From assembly GCF_016920785.2 (NCBI RefSeq), contig NW_024609837.1, forward strand, positions 41,595,543 to 41,659,542: a stretch of DNA of 64,000 nt, in the 5' to 3' direction. Under the pieces are notes generated by a model. That model made no database searches, was not told the origin of the DNA, and saw only the letters and a list, made by a program, of their open reading frames with translations. The stretch comes from Ixodes scapularis (taxonomy: Eukaryota; Arthropoda; Arachnida; Ixodida; Ixodidae). The position numbers and the translations under genes are program-made. How positions within the stretch are numbered: the first letter of the stretch is position 1; each line of letters begins with the position of its first letter. This document shows, one piece after another, positions 43,854 to 54,256 of this stretch.

Positions 43854-44092
43854 GACGGTCCCGTTTCTAGACTACGGCAAACCATACCGGCAATATTGAA
43901 CCGGCAACTTTTACCCGTAAAATGGAAAACGGATAACTGTCTGTAAAGTGAACTACGGACGTTTCGTCATTTTACGGAATTATATGCCTTGGTTTTACAG
44001 ACAGTCCCGTTTCTAGATTACGGCAAACCATACCGGCAATATTGAACCGGCAACTTTTGCCCGTAAAATGGGGTGAAAATTTTTTACAGTGA
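43808..44092 (+). repeat. 147-bp tandem direct repeat at the MITE's right side
   Basis: Blocks GACGTTYCGTCATT, AATTATATGCCTTG, CCGTTTCTAGAYTACGGC and AACCATACCGGCAATATTG occur twice, 147 bases apart, followed by AAAATTTTTTACAGTG, the inverse of the end at 30690. The two features together probably form one CACTGTAAAAAATTT-ended element. Confidence 0.75.
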
Positions 44093-45478
44093 AGCCAACC
44101 ACACACAAGACGAAGCTTCACCGCCTCGCCTCGATAGCCATGCACACATGGGCGAAGTCTCCGGAGGCCGCACCCCGCACCAAGTCAACCAAGCATTCAC
44201 CAGGTGGCAGCACGCCCGGGCACCCACGCGCACGGATGGCACGCACGCCACCCACACGTGTTTGTGACTCCTGGACAACGTTACTATAAAGAGATCTGTT
44301 TATACTACTTTAATGATGCAGAGATTTACTATCAGTGTTAGGAAACACTGAAAAATTGATAAATTATCTAAAAATTTCTGAGGTCACATGACATATTAAC
44401 TTTAAAACAACAATAAAATCTAACCTCTTTATTTTTACATTCTGTATTTACTTATGAGAAAGCATAATATGTACATATAAACAAATTATGTCCATATATT
44501 GTAAGTCAAGTGACCTTTTGTGTGGTTGCAGCCTTATCTCCTGCCGACTTGGCTACGTTCCCACGCGTAAATGTAGCCTCGACCATTTTGTTTTTGCACT
44601 ATTGGCTGTATGAAGAGTTTATTTATTTATCTATATATTCGTCGCCCGTACAGTGTATCCGTACCAGGTGGCTGGGGACAAGAGTAAGCGAAAAAAAAAA
44701 ATAGAACATCAGAAGTGAGCTTGTATGTTCCGGAAATCGAGAATATTGGAAGTAAACATCCCCAAATGAACATTGCTTGTTTACCAAGATTGCGCAAGAA
44801 AACAAGCGTTTTACACATTTACGAACCTCCGAGGCTCTATATCGGCTTCTGCGCCGTCTCGTCGCTCTCACTGGAGACTGCATTAATTTATCTATCTATT
44901 CGCATACTCGTTCTTGTTTCTCGTATGGGCTACAGGAGGCCACCGACCTTTTCCTTTTATGCGCAGAAACGATCAAAGTAATGTTTTATTGTGTTTTTCA
45001 CCTTCTTTTTCGCTTGTGGTGTGCTTGGAAGTGCCATTAGGCTGCGTTTGCGAGGTTGTTTATCCGTAAACTTCCCGCACATTCGCTTCTCTATCTTTAT
45101 TGTTTTCTGATCAACCTAAGGCTCTCGGCGAAGTGCAGGAAGTAATTGGTTTTATTGCCGATTTATAAATAAGAACAAGAACAAATGAAAAAAAAAAATC
45201 CCATGTTGGATATCGGGGAGAGAGAAACGAAACGTATTTGCACCGGGACCCTTCGTTTATATACATAAAAGCGCTGGTCAGTGGTCGTTTGAACGCCGTT
45301 TGAATAAATGTTTGTTGACAGTTGAAAGAGCTTTTACGTCTGTGTTCCGCCCCCTTTGGTATTTATTCCCTCCGTACCTACAGCTACTTTCCAACATGCT
45401 CGTTTTGAAGCAAGAAATGCTTTTTAACGCTACCCCTATCCCGAACTCTTTTCGGTTCGTCTGCCCGTCCGTGCATTT
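44093..45478. other. Unassigned sequence
   Basis: No gene recognised. Poly-A runs at 44691-44702 and 45186-45200 may be retroposon tails. Confidence 0.4.
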
Positions 45479-45479
45479 T

Positions 45480-45875
45480 CCGCTAACTTTAGTAGGAAAA
45501 GTGGCGTCACGTGACGTCACGTGACATTACGTGACGTTACGTGTCCTATACACGTTGGGGAAATTGATGACACATGAGTCATACGTTAGTCAACTCAGTT
45601 GTCCTTTTAAATTTATTGGGATAATTCACGTCCTTTGGTCAAAACATCAATTCAGTTTCCCCGCTAAATTTAGCGAGAAATTGACGCCACGTCACTTATA
45701 AACAATGTAATTACCCGATAAATTAAGTGGGAAAATTCACGTCTTGTGATACGGACGCCCAATCCAGTTTCCCCACCAAATCTAAGGGGGGGGGGTGGGG
45801 GGGGAGAGGAGATCGACGTCGCGTAACTTATACAACCATTCAGTTTCGCACCTAAATTTAGCGGGAAAGTATACG
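45480..45875. repeat. Tandem CTAAATTTAG/CACGTGAC repeat array
   Basis: About six units of roughly 60 bases, each with a CCCGCTAAATTTAGCG-like palindrome and an AAATTGACGTCACG-like word. GTCACGTGACGTCACGTGAC at 45506-45525 begins the array. Same unit type as 3225-3335. Confidence 0.75.
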
Positions 45876-46205
45876 GCACTTTGCACACCAATTCACTCAC
45901 CAATTCTCTCTAATGCATTTTATGTATTATAGGACTTTGAAGCTAAATGTCAATGCCAAATTTTATGTTTAGTGAAAACAGTTTTATAGATGGTGACAGG
46001 TTAAGAGTTCAAGAGAAGCTCCTTCACCTCATTCCAATCAAGTCGAGCGAACGCTGGAGATAACCTGTCACTGACTGTAGTGGTTGGTGGTGGATTAAAA
46101 AACTATGAACATAAAGTGTGTATAAGTGTGAAAAAAAATATAGATATGAATTCGGAGTATGAAAGTAAAAAGGTTTCAAGTAAAAAGTAAAAGTTAAAAA
46201 AGGGA
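45876..46205. other. Unassigned sequence
   Basis: AT-rich; nothing recognised. Confidence 0.4.
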
Positions 46206-47540
46206 TATGGAGCCCAAGCTTTGTGCTAATCACTTCAAATTTGCAGATACACAACGCACGCTACACGCGTCCTGCTATAACGGACCACGTCACCGCTCGC
46301 CTGCATGGATCTGCGCAGGTGGCATCCACCGCACGGTGTGCCGGGACAACGTCAAGGGACTATCGAAGCACAGCTAGCACAGCTTTCAAAAGTAGCAAGC
46401 ATCAAAGTGTCAACGTTATTCGCGGCACAAGTTCTGTGCTAATCACTTTAAACTTGCATGGAAGCCCAAACCAGGGCATTTCCTGCTTTGTTTTCTAAGG
46501 CCGTGAATCCCCTTTGCGCTTATATGGGCTTTGATGTTGCAACCTACAGAGCCCGGGTGGGTTGTAATTGCATTCACCCGAGGAAAGCTAGGGGTAAACA
46601 ATGACAGGTGTTCAGTTGCCTGCACATAAAGAGTGTCTGTGATATGGGCTGTCTGAAGATATATACTTGTAGTTACCACTGTCATGCTTATGTTCTTGTC
46701 AAACACGGGCGACGTCGGGTCAAACCCCAGGCCTCAGACGAACTCGAAAACAATTGATCAACCTGGGGTATCAATCGGCGCCTGCTTTCCAACTTTACCC
46801 AAACCAACTTTAGAACTCGAAGAAGCTAAACGAAATAAAAGGGAGCCTCGCTGGACTAAGAGTCCCCATTGACAATTTGGAAACAAGAGTGGAAGAGATC
46901 AAAGATATATATGAGAATTTGACCACGGTGAAGTCAACTCTGGGGGTGCTTCAACAAAACCGTGCTGCCTTGCAAATTCACTCAAAGACTAGAAAATGTT
47001 GTCAATGACATAAGCAATCGGTTAAAAAGAAATAGCCTTACTTTCAAGGAATTTCCAGAGGGCGATACCAAAATTTGGAGCCAAGCTGAGTCAATCTTTA
47101 GTGATTTAATTAGTAGCAAGAAGTTTGGTTGTGAACTTGGGCAAGAAGGAAAGAGTGCATCGCATTCGTTAGATAATTCCGTAGACCAATATTTGTGAAA
47201 CTTTTAAACTTTAAAAGTAAAGAGGAGATATTTCATAACATTTTTAAAACAAAAAACGTAGCTTCACCGAAAGTGTCGATCTCGGAAGATTATTCCGGAA
47301 AAACCGGACTAGCGCGAGAGAAACTATGAGTCTGCGGTAAAATGAGGGAACATGGTACAAAATTAAGTTTGATAAGCTGTACGAAAAAAAAGCAGACCTA
47401 TGCGTACTCTCATTTTGGCCAAACTGTCTTTCAGCTCAGGGGGCTACCCAAGTTAATGCTTCGAAAGAAAGACTTGCCCAAAATTCCAGTACTGACACCG
47501 CGCCCTCACCTGGTTTATCCTTTTAGTAGCTAACTTCCGA
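46206..47540 (+). pseudogene. CR1-like LINE: leader and ORF1
   Basis: After a leader, frames give SNTGDVGSNPRPQ near 46700-46735, close to the 2A-type GDVExNPGP that begins many invertebrate CR1-like ORF1/ORF2 proteins; the key glycine before the final proline is arginine here. Next comes a coiled-coil-like segment (NLETRVEEIKDIYENLTTVK), then NRLKRNSLTFKEFPEGD, FSDLISSK and RRPIFVKLLNFKSKEEIFHN, then VSISEDYS. That order (coiled coil, then an RRM-like RRNNLxFxGxxE ... (R)PIxVKFxxxKxKExI) matches L1/CR1-type ORF1. Multiple frameshifts and stops. Confidence 0.75.
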
Positions 47541-49036
47541 ATCGTCCTTTCAAATCAAGTAGAATTTAAAACTAACACAGCCAGCTGTCAACAAGATATC
47601 ATATTTGGAATGGAGACCTGGTTGTTCCTCAACATCAACAGTGCCGAACTTATATAATACTTACATTATTTATAGGTAAGAACGAACGACACAAGGAGGA
47701 GGCGGCAAACTTATCGCGGTTAGAAAGGTTGTCCGCTGCTCAGTCACCCAAACCGTTTCGCGTTTAGAAGTGTAGTGTGTTCGCTTACAACAAGATTTTC
47801 AAATCGTACTTCATGCTGTTTGTTATTGCCCTACCAATTCACAAAGATATGAATTCAATGAAACATTTCGTTTTGTAATTCCGTAGGCGCCATGACTAAA
47901 ACATTCTTAATCACCCACTTTTCCTTGCTGAAGGTTTTAATTTTTCCGGAATTAATTGGTCGAGTCTACAACTCTATGACTAGCGAGCGAATTCAGTTCA
48001 GTCCAATGCGTTCCTTGAAATATGGCGTAAAAACGATCTTCACCAGTTCGTTTCTGAAATCGCAAGAAAAAATACCTGTTTCTAGCTACCCATCCTCAAT
48101 ATGTGCTGGAAGTAAATATTATTGATCGGATTAGTGACTATAGGTTTTTTTTTGATGCAGCCTTCTCTATTCAACGTTCTGCCGAGACCAGGTTTTATGA
48201 CTATTCTTGCGCCACAGATGAAGACATAAACAGGACTGTGGCCCACTTACATGTAGACTACACGCACAACCACGCATCGCTCTCTCTAGATGAAAATCGG
48301 ACCTTCATCAAAAGTAAACTTTAAGAGGTGTTGTCCTGTCACAATCTCTCTTCTTCAATACATCTAATCCGGACTCTTCATGGTTCACCCGATCTATAAA
48401 GACACTCCTGCATAAAAAGAAACAGCTCTTTCACCACCCCGTGCGGTTCCATACACCCCTGCATTGGACAAATTACCACTGTTTTGAATACGTGTAAGCA
48501 TAAAGTAAAAAACCCCAAGAGAAAATTCAATGGTCTGCCACTACCAAATACTTTGCAATCCGACCTCAAAACGTTTGGCGTGTCGTTAATATGAAAGGAG
48601 AAGATACCGACCTAGACCTAACTAATGCGATGGTGTTCGACTTTGGGACGTGAAGGCAGCCAACGCGTTTAATAACGTCCTTCCAGTGTTTTTACAAAGG
48701 AATGTTTTCCTTTGCTTCCCTTTGTTTCACATACGGACGGAATTCAGGCTATGCCTTCTTTAACTTTTACACCTCAAAAAGTATTCTTAAATTAATTGAA
48801 ACCTTCTGGTCAGTACCTCTTCACGTTGCAATATTTTTTTAAGACACCTTAAAATAACGACAAACTTGATATCTCGTTCTTTCACTATTTTATTCAACAA
48901 AGTCCCTTCTTTCTCACTGTCTCAAGCGATTGATGCCAGGCTCAAGTAATACCTATCCTTAAAACCGGCCGATAATTAAATCCTTCGAACTATAGGCGAA
49001 TATCTCACACCAGTGTGTCCTGTAAAATCATGGAGC
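47541..49036 (+). pseudogene. CR1-like LINE: endonuclease and RT start
   Basis: Shifted frames follow the apurinic endonuclease: IIFGMETWL, then RGGGKLIAVRKVVRCSV, then FPGINWSSLQLYD (expected D for GDFNxPxxxW) and NAFLEIWRKNDLHQFVSEIA. Later sequence shows the RT entry pattern (xYRRISHTSVSCKIMEHVIL)SRM. Similarity stops at 49036, exactly where the gypsy LTR ending ATATTGTCACGAAT begins. The downstream RT core is not found beyond the gypsy relic. Confidence 0.75.
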
Positions 49037-49114
49037 ACGTCATATTGTCACGAATGAAGAGGTGACGAAAAAGGAATAACCGAGGAAACGAAAACGTTTA
49101 ATGGGGCGAACTGG

Positions 49115-49314
49115 AGGGCTATGTTCGAGAAATGTTTCGTTTCGCCTAAAAAGAAACGGAAGTGGCGAAAGTGACGATATCGCGTCTGATGGGTTAGAGG
49201 CTCAAATGACAAAAGTTCCCTTCTTCGTCTAGCCAATCAGACGCGATATCGTCAATTCCGTCACTTCCATTTCTTTTTAGGAGAAACGAAACATTTCTCG
49301 AACATAGCCCCCCC
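49115..49314. mobile_element. Inverted-repeat insert in LTR C
   Basis: Ends GGGCTATGTTCGAGAAATG and inverse, flanked by CTGG at 49111-49114 and 49315-49318. Arms of about 85 bases; GACGATATCGCGTCTGAT recurs inverted. Comparison with LTR D (GGGGCAAACTTGTGCCC) shows the uninterrupted site. Confidence 0.7.
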
Positions 49315-49482
49315 CTGGTGCCCAAAACCACAAGGTAACAAAGGACAACAACAGGGCATCGCGGGCGTCGAAGGCGGCGTAACAGCAGGATTGAACACTG
49401 GGCCGAGGCTGACTCTGGCTCGCTTCTCGGAGCCAGAGTCAGCCTGGGCTTCAAGGAACATTCGGCGTAGAACATTCAGCGC

Positions 49483-49747
49483 CTATACTTTGTTTTCCCT
49501 TAGGTCCGAGTGTGGCCCACACTATGAGCCGAAGGACCAATCGAACGCCAAAAAAGGCGTACCGTAATGGCGTGCTCTCCGCAGTTGATAGGACCAGCGG
49601 TGTTCGCCGTCTTTCAGTGCACGCTCCTCCGCCGGCTCGTCCTATCAAGAGCGGAGAACGCCATGACTTTGCGCTTTTTGCGCTCTTTGACTGGACCTTC
49701 GGCTCATAACAATGGCCACGCTCAGACCTAAGCTGAAACCAAGTATA
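49483..49747. mobile_element. Second MITE in LTR C
   Basis: Ends CTATACTTTGTTTTCCCTTA and inverse AAGTATAG; arms continue with TAGGTC(C/T)GAG(T/C)GTGGCC and TATGAGCCGAAGG. AACATTCAG flanks both sides (49471-49479 and 49748-49756), consistent with a target duplication of 9 or more bases. Confidence 0.7.
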
Positions 49748-49824
49748 GAACATTCAGACCTCGCATACGCAATATGGTTCTCGAATTTACTAGCATGCGA
49801 GAGTTAAAGAGATAATAAAAATTT

Positions 49825-49900
49825 ACGTTCTCTGCCTGGAATCGAACCATAATCGTCTGCGTGTGAACCAAGCACGATGACCGTTAGGCCACGGCCGCGC
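49825..49900 (-). ncRNA. tRNA-like module in LTR C (Val-like)
   Basis: On the minus strand TGGCCTAACGGTCATCG fits an A box, TTCACACGC sits where an anticodon loop would be (CAC, valine), and GGTTCGATTCC is an exact B box. The acceptor stem is poor, so this is not a functional tRNA. It lies just inside the LTR start. Confidence 0.6.
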
Positions 49901-50054
49901 TGCCTACGTGGTCAGCTGCGCGCGCAGCATTATTCCCTTCTTTAAAAAAATCACATTGTCCCAATGCAGCACAAAATGAAAACACAAATTCACAACAAAA
50001 GGATAGCAAAATCGCGAGCCACAGTTCAAAGTTCACTCTTTGACAAGCGTCTGA

Positions 50055-51621
50055 AGTTCTATCGTTCGTAATACAGCTTGAGCCGGACAATGTGCACCAC
50101 CTCGGGTCGCGGCTGGCTTCTTGCAGATAGAAGCATTTTGTCGGGAAGAACTTCGTAGTTCAGATCCCCGAGGCGTCGTATCATCTTGTAGGGTCCGAAA
50201 TCGCGTTCAGAAGCTTCTCGCTGAGACCGCTTCGCCGTATCGGTGTCCACACTCATACCTGGTCTCCGGGTTGATAGTGATCGTCCCGGCGACGAAGGTT
50301 ATACCGGCGTGCGTCGACTCGCTGCTGGCTTTGAATCTTGATTCTTGCCGGTTGACGAACTTCCTCCGCGCGTTGAGAGATCAGTAGAGCGTCGTCGTTG
50401 CCATCGTCGGTTAACACGTGAGGTAGCAAGGCGTCGAGCATCGTGGTAACCGTTCGGCCGTGTACCGGTAGGAACGGTGTCACTCCCGTGGTTTCGTGAG
50501 CCACTGTGTTGTGCGCAAACGTATCGTACGGCAACACCTCATCCCACGTCTTATGCTCAACGTCGACGTACGTACATGAAGATCATGTCGGCAATTAACC
50601 TGTTTAGCTGATCAGTTAGCCTGTTGGTCAGCAGATTATAAGTGGTGGTTCGTCCATGGCTAGTGTGACTGAGTCAAAGAACCTCTTGAGTCAGCTGTGC
50701 CATGAAAGATGACCTTCGATCTGTGATCAGCACTTCAGGTGCGTCGTGTCGAAGGAGGATGAACTGGACAAAAAACTTAGCGACTTCAACCTCTGTTCCC
50801 GATGGAAGGGCTTTCGTCTCTGCGTATCGTGTAAAATAATCGGTCGCGACGATAATCCGCCGGTTTCCTTGCGTCGATGTTGGGAACGGCTCAAAGATAT
50901 CCATGCCAAACTGCTGGAAGGGCGTAGTCGGGGCAGATATCGGCTGCAGGAGTCCTGCTGGCTTCGTCTGAGGCTTCTTGCGTTTTTTGAACTCATGGCA
51001 CGACCGTGTGTGCAGATGGACGGTTTTTGGGAGTTTCGGCCAGTAGTACTTGTCACGAATCCGGGCGAGCGTCCTGCCGTAGCCAAGGTATCCAGCCGTC
51101 GGGTCGTCGTGGCATGTTTGAAAGATTTCTTCTCGCAGAATGGCAGGACCAACCAACCGCCAGGCAGGGTTGCTGGTTCCGAGGTTCTTGTTGAAGAGCA
51201 CGCTTCGCCGCTGAACAAAGCTTGACAAGTCTCGGGCCAAGACTCGTGGTACTGAACTTTATATACCTTCGAGGTAGTCAATCACGGCGCGAAGTTCCGG
51301 GTCGTCTTGTTGAAGTGCTCCCATGTTTGTATCTGTAACTGCGCCGAGAAATCGGGCGTCATCGTCGTCATCACTGCTGTCTGGAGGAGATTCGACTGGG
51401 GCCCTTGACAAACAGTCGGCGTCGTTATGCTAGCGGCCAGACGTATGCACGTTGATTACGTCGAATTCTTGCAGTCGAAAACTCCAGCGAGCGAGGCGTC
51501 CTAACGGGTCCTTGAGGTTGGCGAGTCAACAGAGAGCGTGGTGGTTCGTGACAACGCGGAATGGGATCACGTGGAGGTAGGGGCTGAACTAGGTTAACAC
51601 CCAGGCGACAGCGAGACATTC
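50055..51621 (-). pseudogene. Ty3/gypsy relic C: RNase H end and integrase
   Basis: Minus-strand pieces: RNase H end (TNHHAL.., LANLKDPLGRLARW), integrase zinc region CHDDPTAGYLGYGRTLARIR with the second histidine lost and CHEF for CHEC, core IIVATDYFTRYAETKALPSG ... VLITDRRSSFM, then TGVTPFLPVHGR and the GPY-type module FGPYKMIRRLGDLNYEVL, ending PEVVHIVRLKLYY. The Asp of both core boxes is present; G for R in DRGSSF is mutated to R. The glutamate-bearing segment is shifted. Same family as A and B. Confidence 0.9.
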
Positions 51622-51778
51622 TTTTTTTTTCTAATTATAAAGCAATTAAATGCAAAGGTGCAAGCGAGCTGGACAAGAAGGGCGAAAGTAGTCCCTGGAG
51701 AAGGGGAACAAGAGGGACAGAGGACAAACATAAAACTCCAAACACAGCTATGTGACTGGTGAGCGACCGAAAAAATCA

Positions 51779-51850
51779 GCCTGGTCCGGGTATCGAACCC
51801 GGGACCTCTCCATGACATGTGGAGCGCTCTACCAACTGAGCTAACCAGGG
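51779..51850 (-). ncRNA. SINE head, tRNA-Thr-like
   Basis: Minus strand: acceptor-like CCCTGGT pairs with ACCAGGC at six of seven positions, A box TAGCTCAGTTGGTAGAGCG, B box GGTTCGATACC with a perfect T stem (CCGGG/CCCGG). Anticodon loop CATGTCA would give TGT, but position 33 is A instead of T. Derived from a tRNA, with SINE body attached, so not a working tRNA gene. Confidence 0.75.
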
Positions 51851-52199
51851 GTTAGACGTCAGTAGAGCAAACAGGTTTTATCAGCTGCCACCAGTCGAAC
51901 ACCAACAAGGGTGAAGCTTGCAATTTAAGGTTATAATTATAAAGCAATTAAATGCAAAGGTGCAAGCGAGCTGGACAAGAATGACGAAAGTAATCCCTGG
52001 AGAAGGGGATTACTTTATGTTTGTCCTCTGTCCCTCTTGTTCCCCTTCTCCAGGGATTACTTTCGTCATTCTTGTCCAGTTCGCTTGCACCTTTGCATTT
52101 AATTGCTTTATAATTATAACCTTAAATTGCAAGCTTCACCCTTGTTGGTGTTCGACTGGTGGCAGCTGATAAAACCTGTTTGCTCTACTGACGTCTAAC

Positions 52200-52271
52200 C
52201 CCTGCTTAGCTCAGTTGGTAGAGCGCTCCGCATGTAATGGAGAGGTCCCGGGTTCGATACCCGGACCAGGC
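52200..52271 (+). ncRNA. SINE head, tRNA-Thr-like (inverted copy)
   Basis: Same as the head at 51779-51850, opposite strand, with CATGTAA in the loop and CCCTGCT in the acceptor strand. The few differences between the two heads show that they are not one molecule copied without change. Confidence 0.75.
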
Positions 52272-52370
52272 GGATTTTTTCGGTCGCTCACCAGTCACAT
52301 AGCTGTGTTTGGAGTTTTATGTTTGTCCTCTGTCCCTCTTGTCTCCAGGGATTACTTTCGTCAGACATTC

Positions 52371-52520
52371 CTTGTCGTTCGTAGAGTAATTTTTTTCTGC
52401 CTTGGACAGTGCCCGGCTTGCGTAAGCGATCACCCTCTCTGCTCCGTCTGGTCTTCGAACGAGTACCGCGCCGAGTCCGGGGTTGCTGGCGTCCATGTGA
52501 ACAAACTCGATTTACATTCT
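52371..52520 (-). pseudogene. Ty3/gypsy relic C, RNase H beyond the SINE
   Basis: Minus-strand HMDASNPGLGAVLVRRPDG, AERVIAYASRALSKAEKNYS, TNDKEC. This is the amino half of RNase H (TDAS of relatives is MDAS here) and continues directly into 51621 once the SINE is removed. Coding similarity ends near 52520. Confidence 0.85.
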
Positions 52521-53870
52521 CTTGAAAAACGTCCACAGCCGTCACGACTCTTTGTTTCATACCAGACGTGTGCCTATCTCATATACTCTGCTCAGGATAC
52601 GGTATTTCATATACGTTTTGAAGTATCTTGGTATCATGCAAATACTTTTGACTGAGAGTATCTGATATTGTATTTAAATTACATTTTTGATTATCTTGTA
52701 CTCATTATCTCAAATACATTCTTGACATACCGCAATTTTCCGAGTTTTTTGGCATGAAGTGGCATGGGCGTGTCACGAGCAAACTTGAACGTTCTCTCGA
52801 CCAACTAAATCCTGCTGCTAGCTCCGATAAGCTACGATGACTAAAATTAAGCTCATGAAAACATTGTTTTTGTGCCGATTGTGACTCATCTTTCACCCCA
52901 AAGTTCGTACGATGAAAATGTTCCCCCTCGCCTTCCCAGAGGCGTCTCTTTTTTCCTAAAGTTTCCCCCGAAAAATCCTGAAACAAAAGTGGTAGTTTTA
53001 CGGGAGTTATGATTGTCACAATGAGGTGCCAGGCACAACGGGAAACGACCCACGACAACGTTGCAGACTTCAGTGTCAAGAAAAAACAAATAGAAAAAAA
53101 ATATCACACAAAAATAACACCTTTTTTGTTGCTTGTTGCATATGTAACTCCGCCAAGGCAAAACGTTGACGCTTCTTTTGTTTCTTTTCTTTTTGTCGTC
53201 AGTCCGGCACTTATTGCCCTCGCGAACACTGTCTGTAAGCGAACATTGATAAGCATAGAAGAGGAGTGGAAACTAACTACGGGCAGGATGACCTTTCAAA
53301 ATGCCAATAAAGCGTCTCCCAATGTTGAGTGCCTTTCTGAACGCAACCTATTTGAAGGAAGTGCGACGAGTGCCGTGGCTATTATGTAGGCTCTGTTTGT
53401 TATCCATTTACTCATTTCCGTATTCCAAGTTCGTTTATAGTGAACTCCCCATATAGCGAATATAGATTGTAGTTAAACGATGCGTCTAAGGCCCACCACA
53501 GGAGCTAATATTCAGCGATGTTACTATTCGCAACTTTCAGCGATGGTGCTACCGCAGTGTGAGGATCGCGCTCCCTAGCTCCTGCATGATCGGCTTTACA
53601 AGAAAGGTGCTTGCCTACACCTTCCTGGGGGGGGGGGGGGGGGGGGGAAGAAATAAAGTAGGGCTCTAATACTGATCGTATAAAACAAAACTATAATTAA
53701 CTATGCGTCGCAGACCCCACATCTTACTGCTATTCTACGACAATCATCCAGATGACAGCCATTTTGCTAGGCACCAGCGCTCCCCTTATAGGTCCTGAAA
53801 GTTCCGAATAGCTGAATAGATCTCCTTTTTTTTTTGCCCGAGAAATGTTTTTATAACATGTACCAATGAT
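52521..53870. other. Unassigned; GTATTT-rich repeat and poly-G
   Basis: 52590-52730 is rich in AAATAC/GTATCT/GTATTTAAATTAC words, like the arms of hAT-type MITEs. A run of 20 G is at 53628-53647. No gene supported. Confidence 0.4.
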
Positions 53871-54256
53871 ATTGTCACGAATGACAAGGTTAAACAAAGA
53901 ATAACCGGGGAAACTAAAACGTTTAATGGGGCAAACTTGTGCCCAAAAATTAAAAAAAAAAAAGAAAACAGAGGAAAGCAGACCGTTGCGGGTGCCGAAG
54001 TTGGCGTGACAGCAGAGTCGAACTCTGGGGCAAAAACTAACTCCGGCTCGCTACGCGAAGCCCCTTACGTACACGCATTGGCTTCTGGAATAATCGGCGC
54101 AGAAAGTTCGACGCGTAGAACATTCGAACCTCGAACAAGCACCAGGATTCTCCAATTTACCAGAACACTAAATTGCAGGGATAAACAAAAGACACGTCGC
54201 TCCCAGGAATCAAACCCTGGCTTTTCGCGTGGGAAGCAGGCAAAATAACCGTTAGG
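53871..54256 (-). repeat. Gypsy family LTR, copy D (cut by a LINE)
   Basis: Minus strand: ends TTCGTGACAATAT at 53871; shares CCCATTAAACGTTTTAGTTT, the CGCGTAGCGAGCCGGAG-like block and GTTCGAGGTTCGAATGTTC with copies A-C. It runs up to the tRNA-like module and stops where the LINE poly-A tail begins. The missing start of the LTR is not found beyond the LINE. Confidence 0.75.
54194..54256 (-). ncRNA. tRNA-like module in LTR D (Gly-like)
   Basis: Minus strand: GCCTAACGGTTA (A box), CTTCCCACG (anticodon-loop-like, CCC), GGGTTTGATTCC (B box) and a good T stem (CCAGG/CCTGG). The 5' end is cut off by the LINE insertion. Confidence 0.55.

Larger units (their letters stand above)
49037..49933 (-). 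repeat. Gypsy family LTR, copy C (3' LTR), expanded by two MITEs
   Basis: Minus-strand LTR: starts at AATAATGCTGCGC after the purine tract near 49934-49943, ends TTCATTCGTGACAATAT. It is twice the size of copy A because of two inverted-repeat insertions (49115-49314; 49483-49747). Between them a quasi-palindrome (GGCTGACTCTGGCT and inverse, 49406-49445) overwrites the GGAGCCCCTTACGT region seen in other copies. A tRNA-like module lies at 49825-49900. Confidence 0.8.
51622..52363 (-). mobile_element. Palindromic double SINE insertion, 7-bp target duplication
   Basis: GACATTC at 51615-51621 is repeated at 52364-52370; removing the insert restores the gypsy RNase H frame (STNDKEC/LAVAW). Arms 51622-52005 and 52022-52363 are inverse copies, almost identical over more than 100 bases near the centre (for example AGGGTGAAGCTTGCAATTTA). 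Each arm holds a 72-bp tRNA-like head and the same body (TTTTTTCGGTCGCTCACCAG ...). The outer left end is poly-T, that is, the poly-A tail of a minus-strand retroposon. The whole fits a SINE dimer inserted with 5' inversion. Confidence 0.85.

Noticed and set aside
44540..44960. Duplicated exon pair beginning after a TTGTGTGGTTGCAG acceptor
   Set aside because: The two TTATTTATCTAT-containing segments align only over short AT-rich words.
51779..52271. Two tRNA-Thr genes
   Set aside because: Loop position 33 is A, each has an acceptor mismatch, and both carry the same non-tRNA SINE body and lie in a retroposon insertion.
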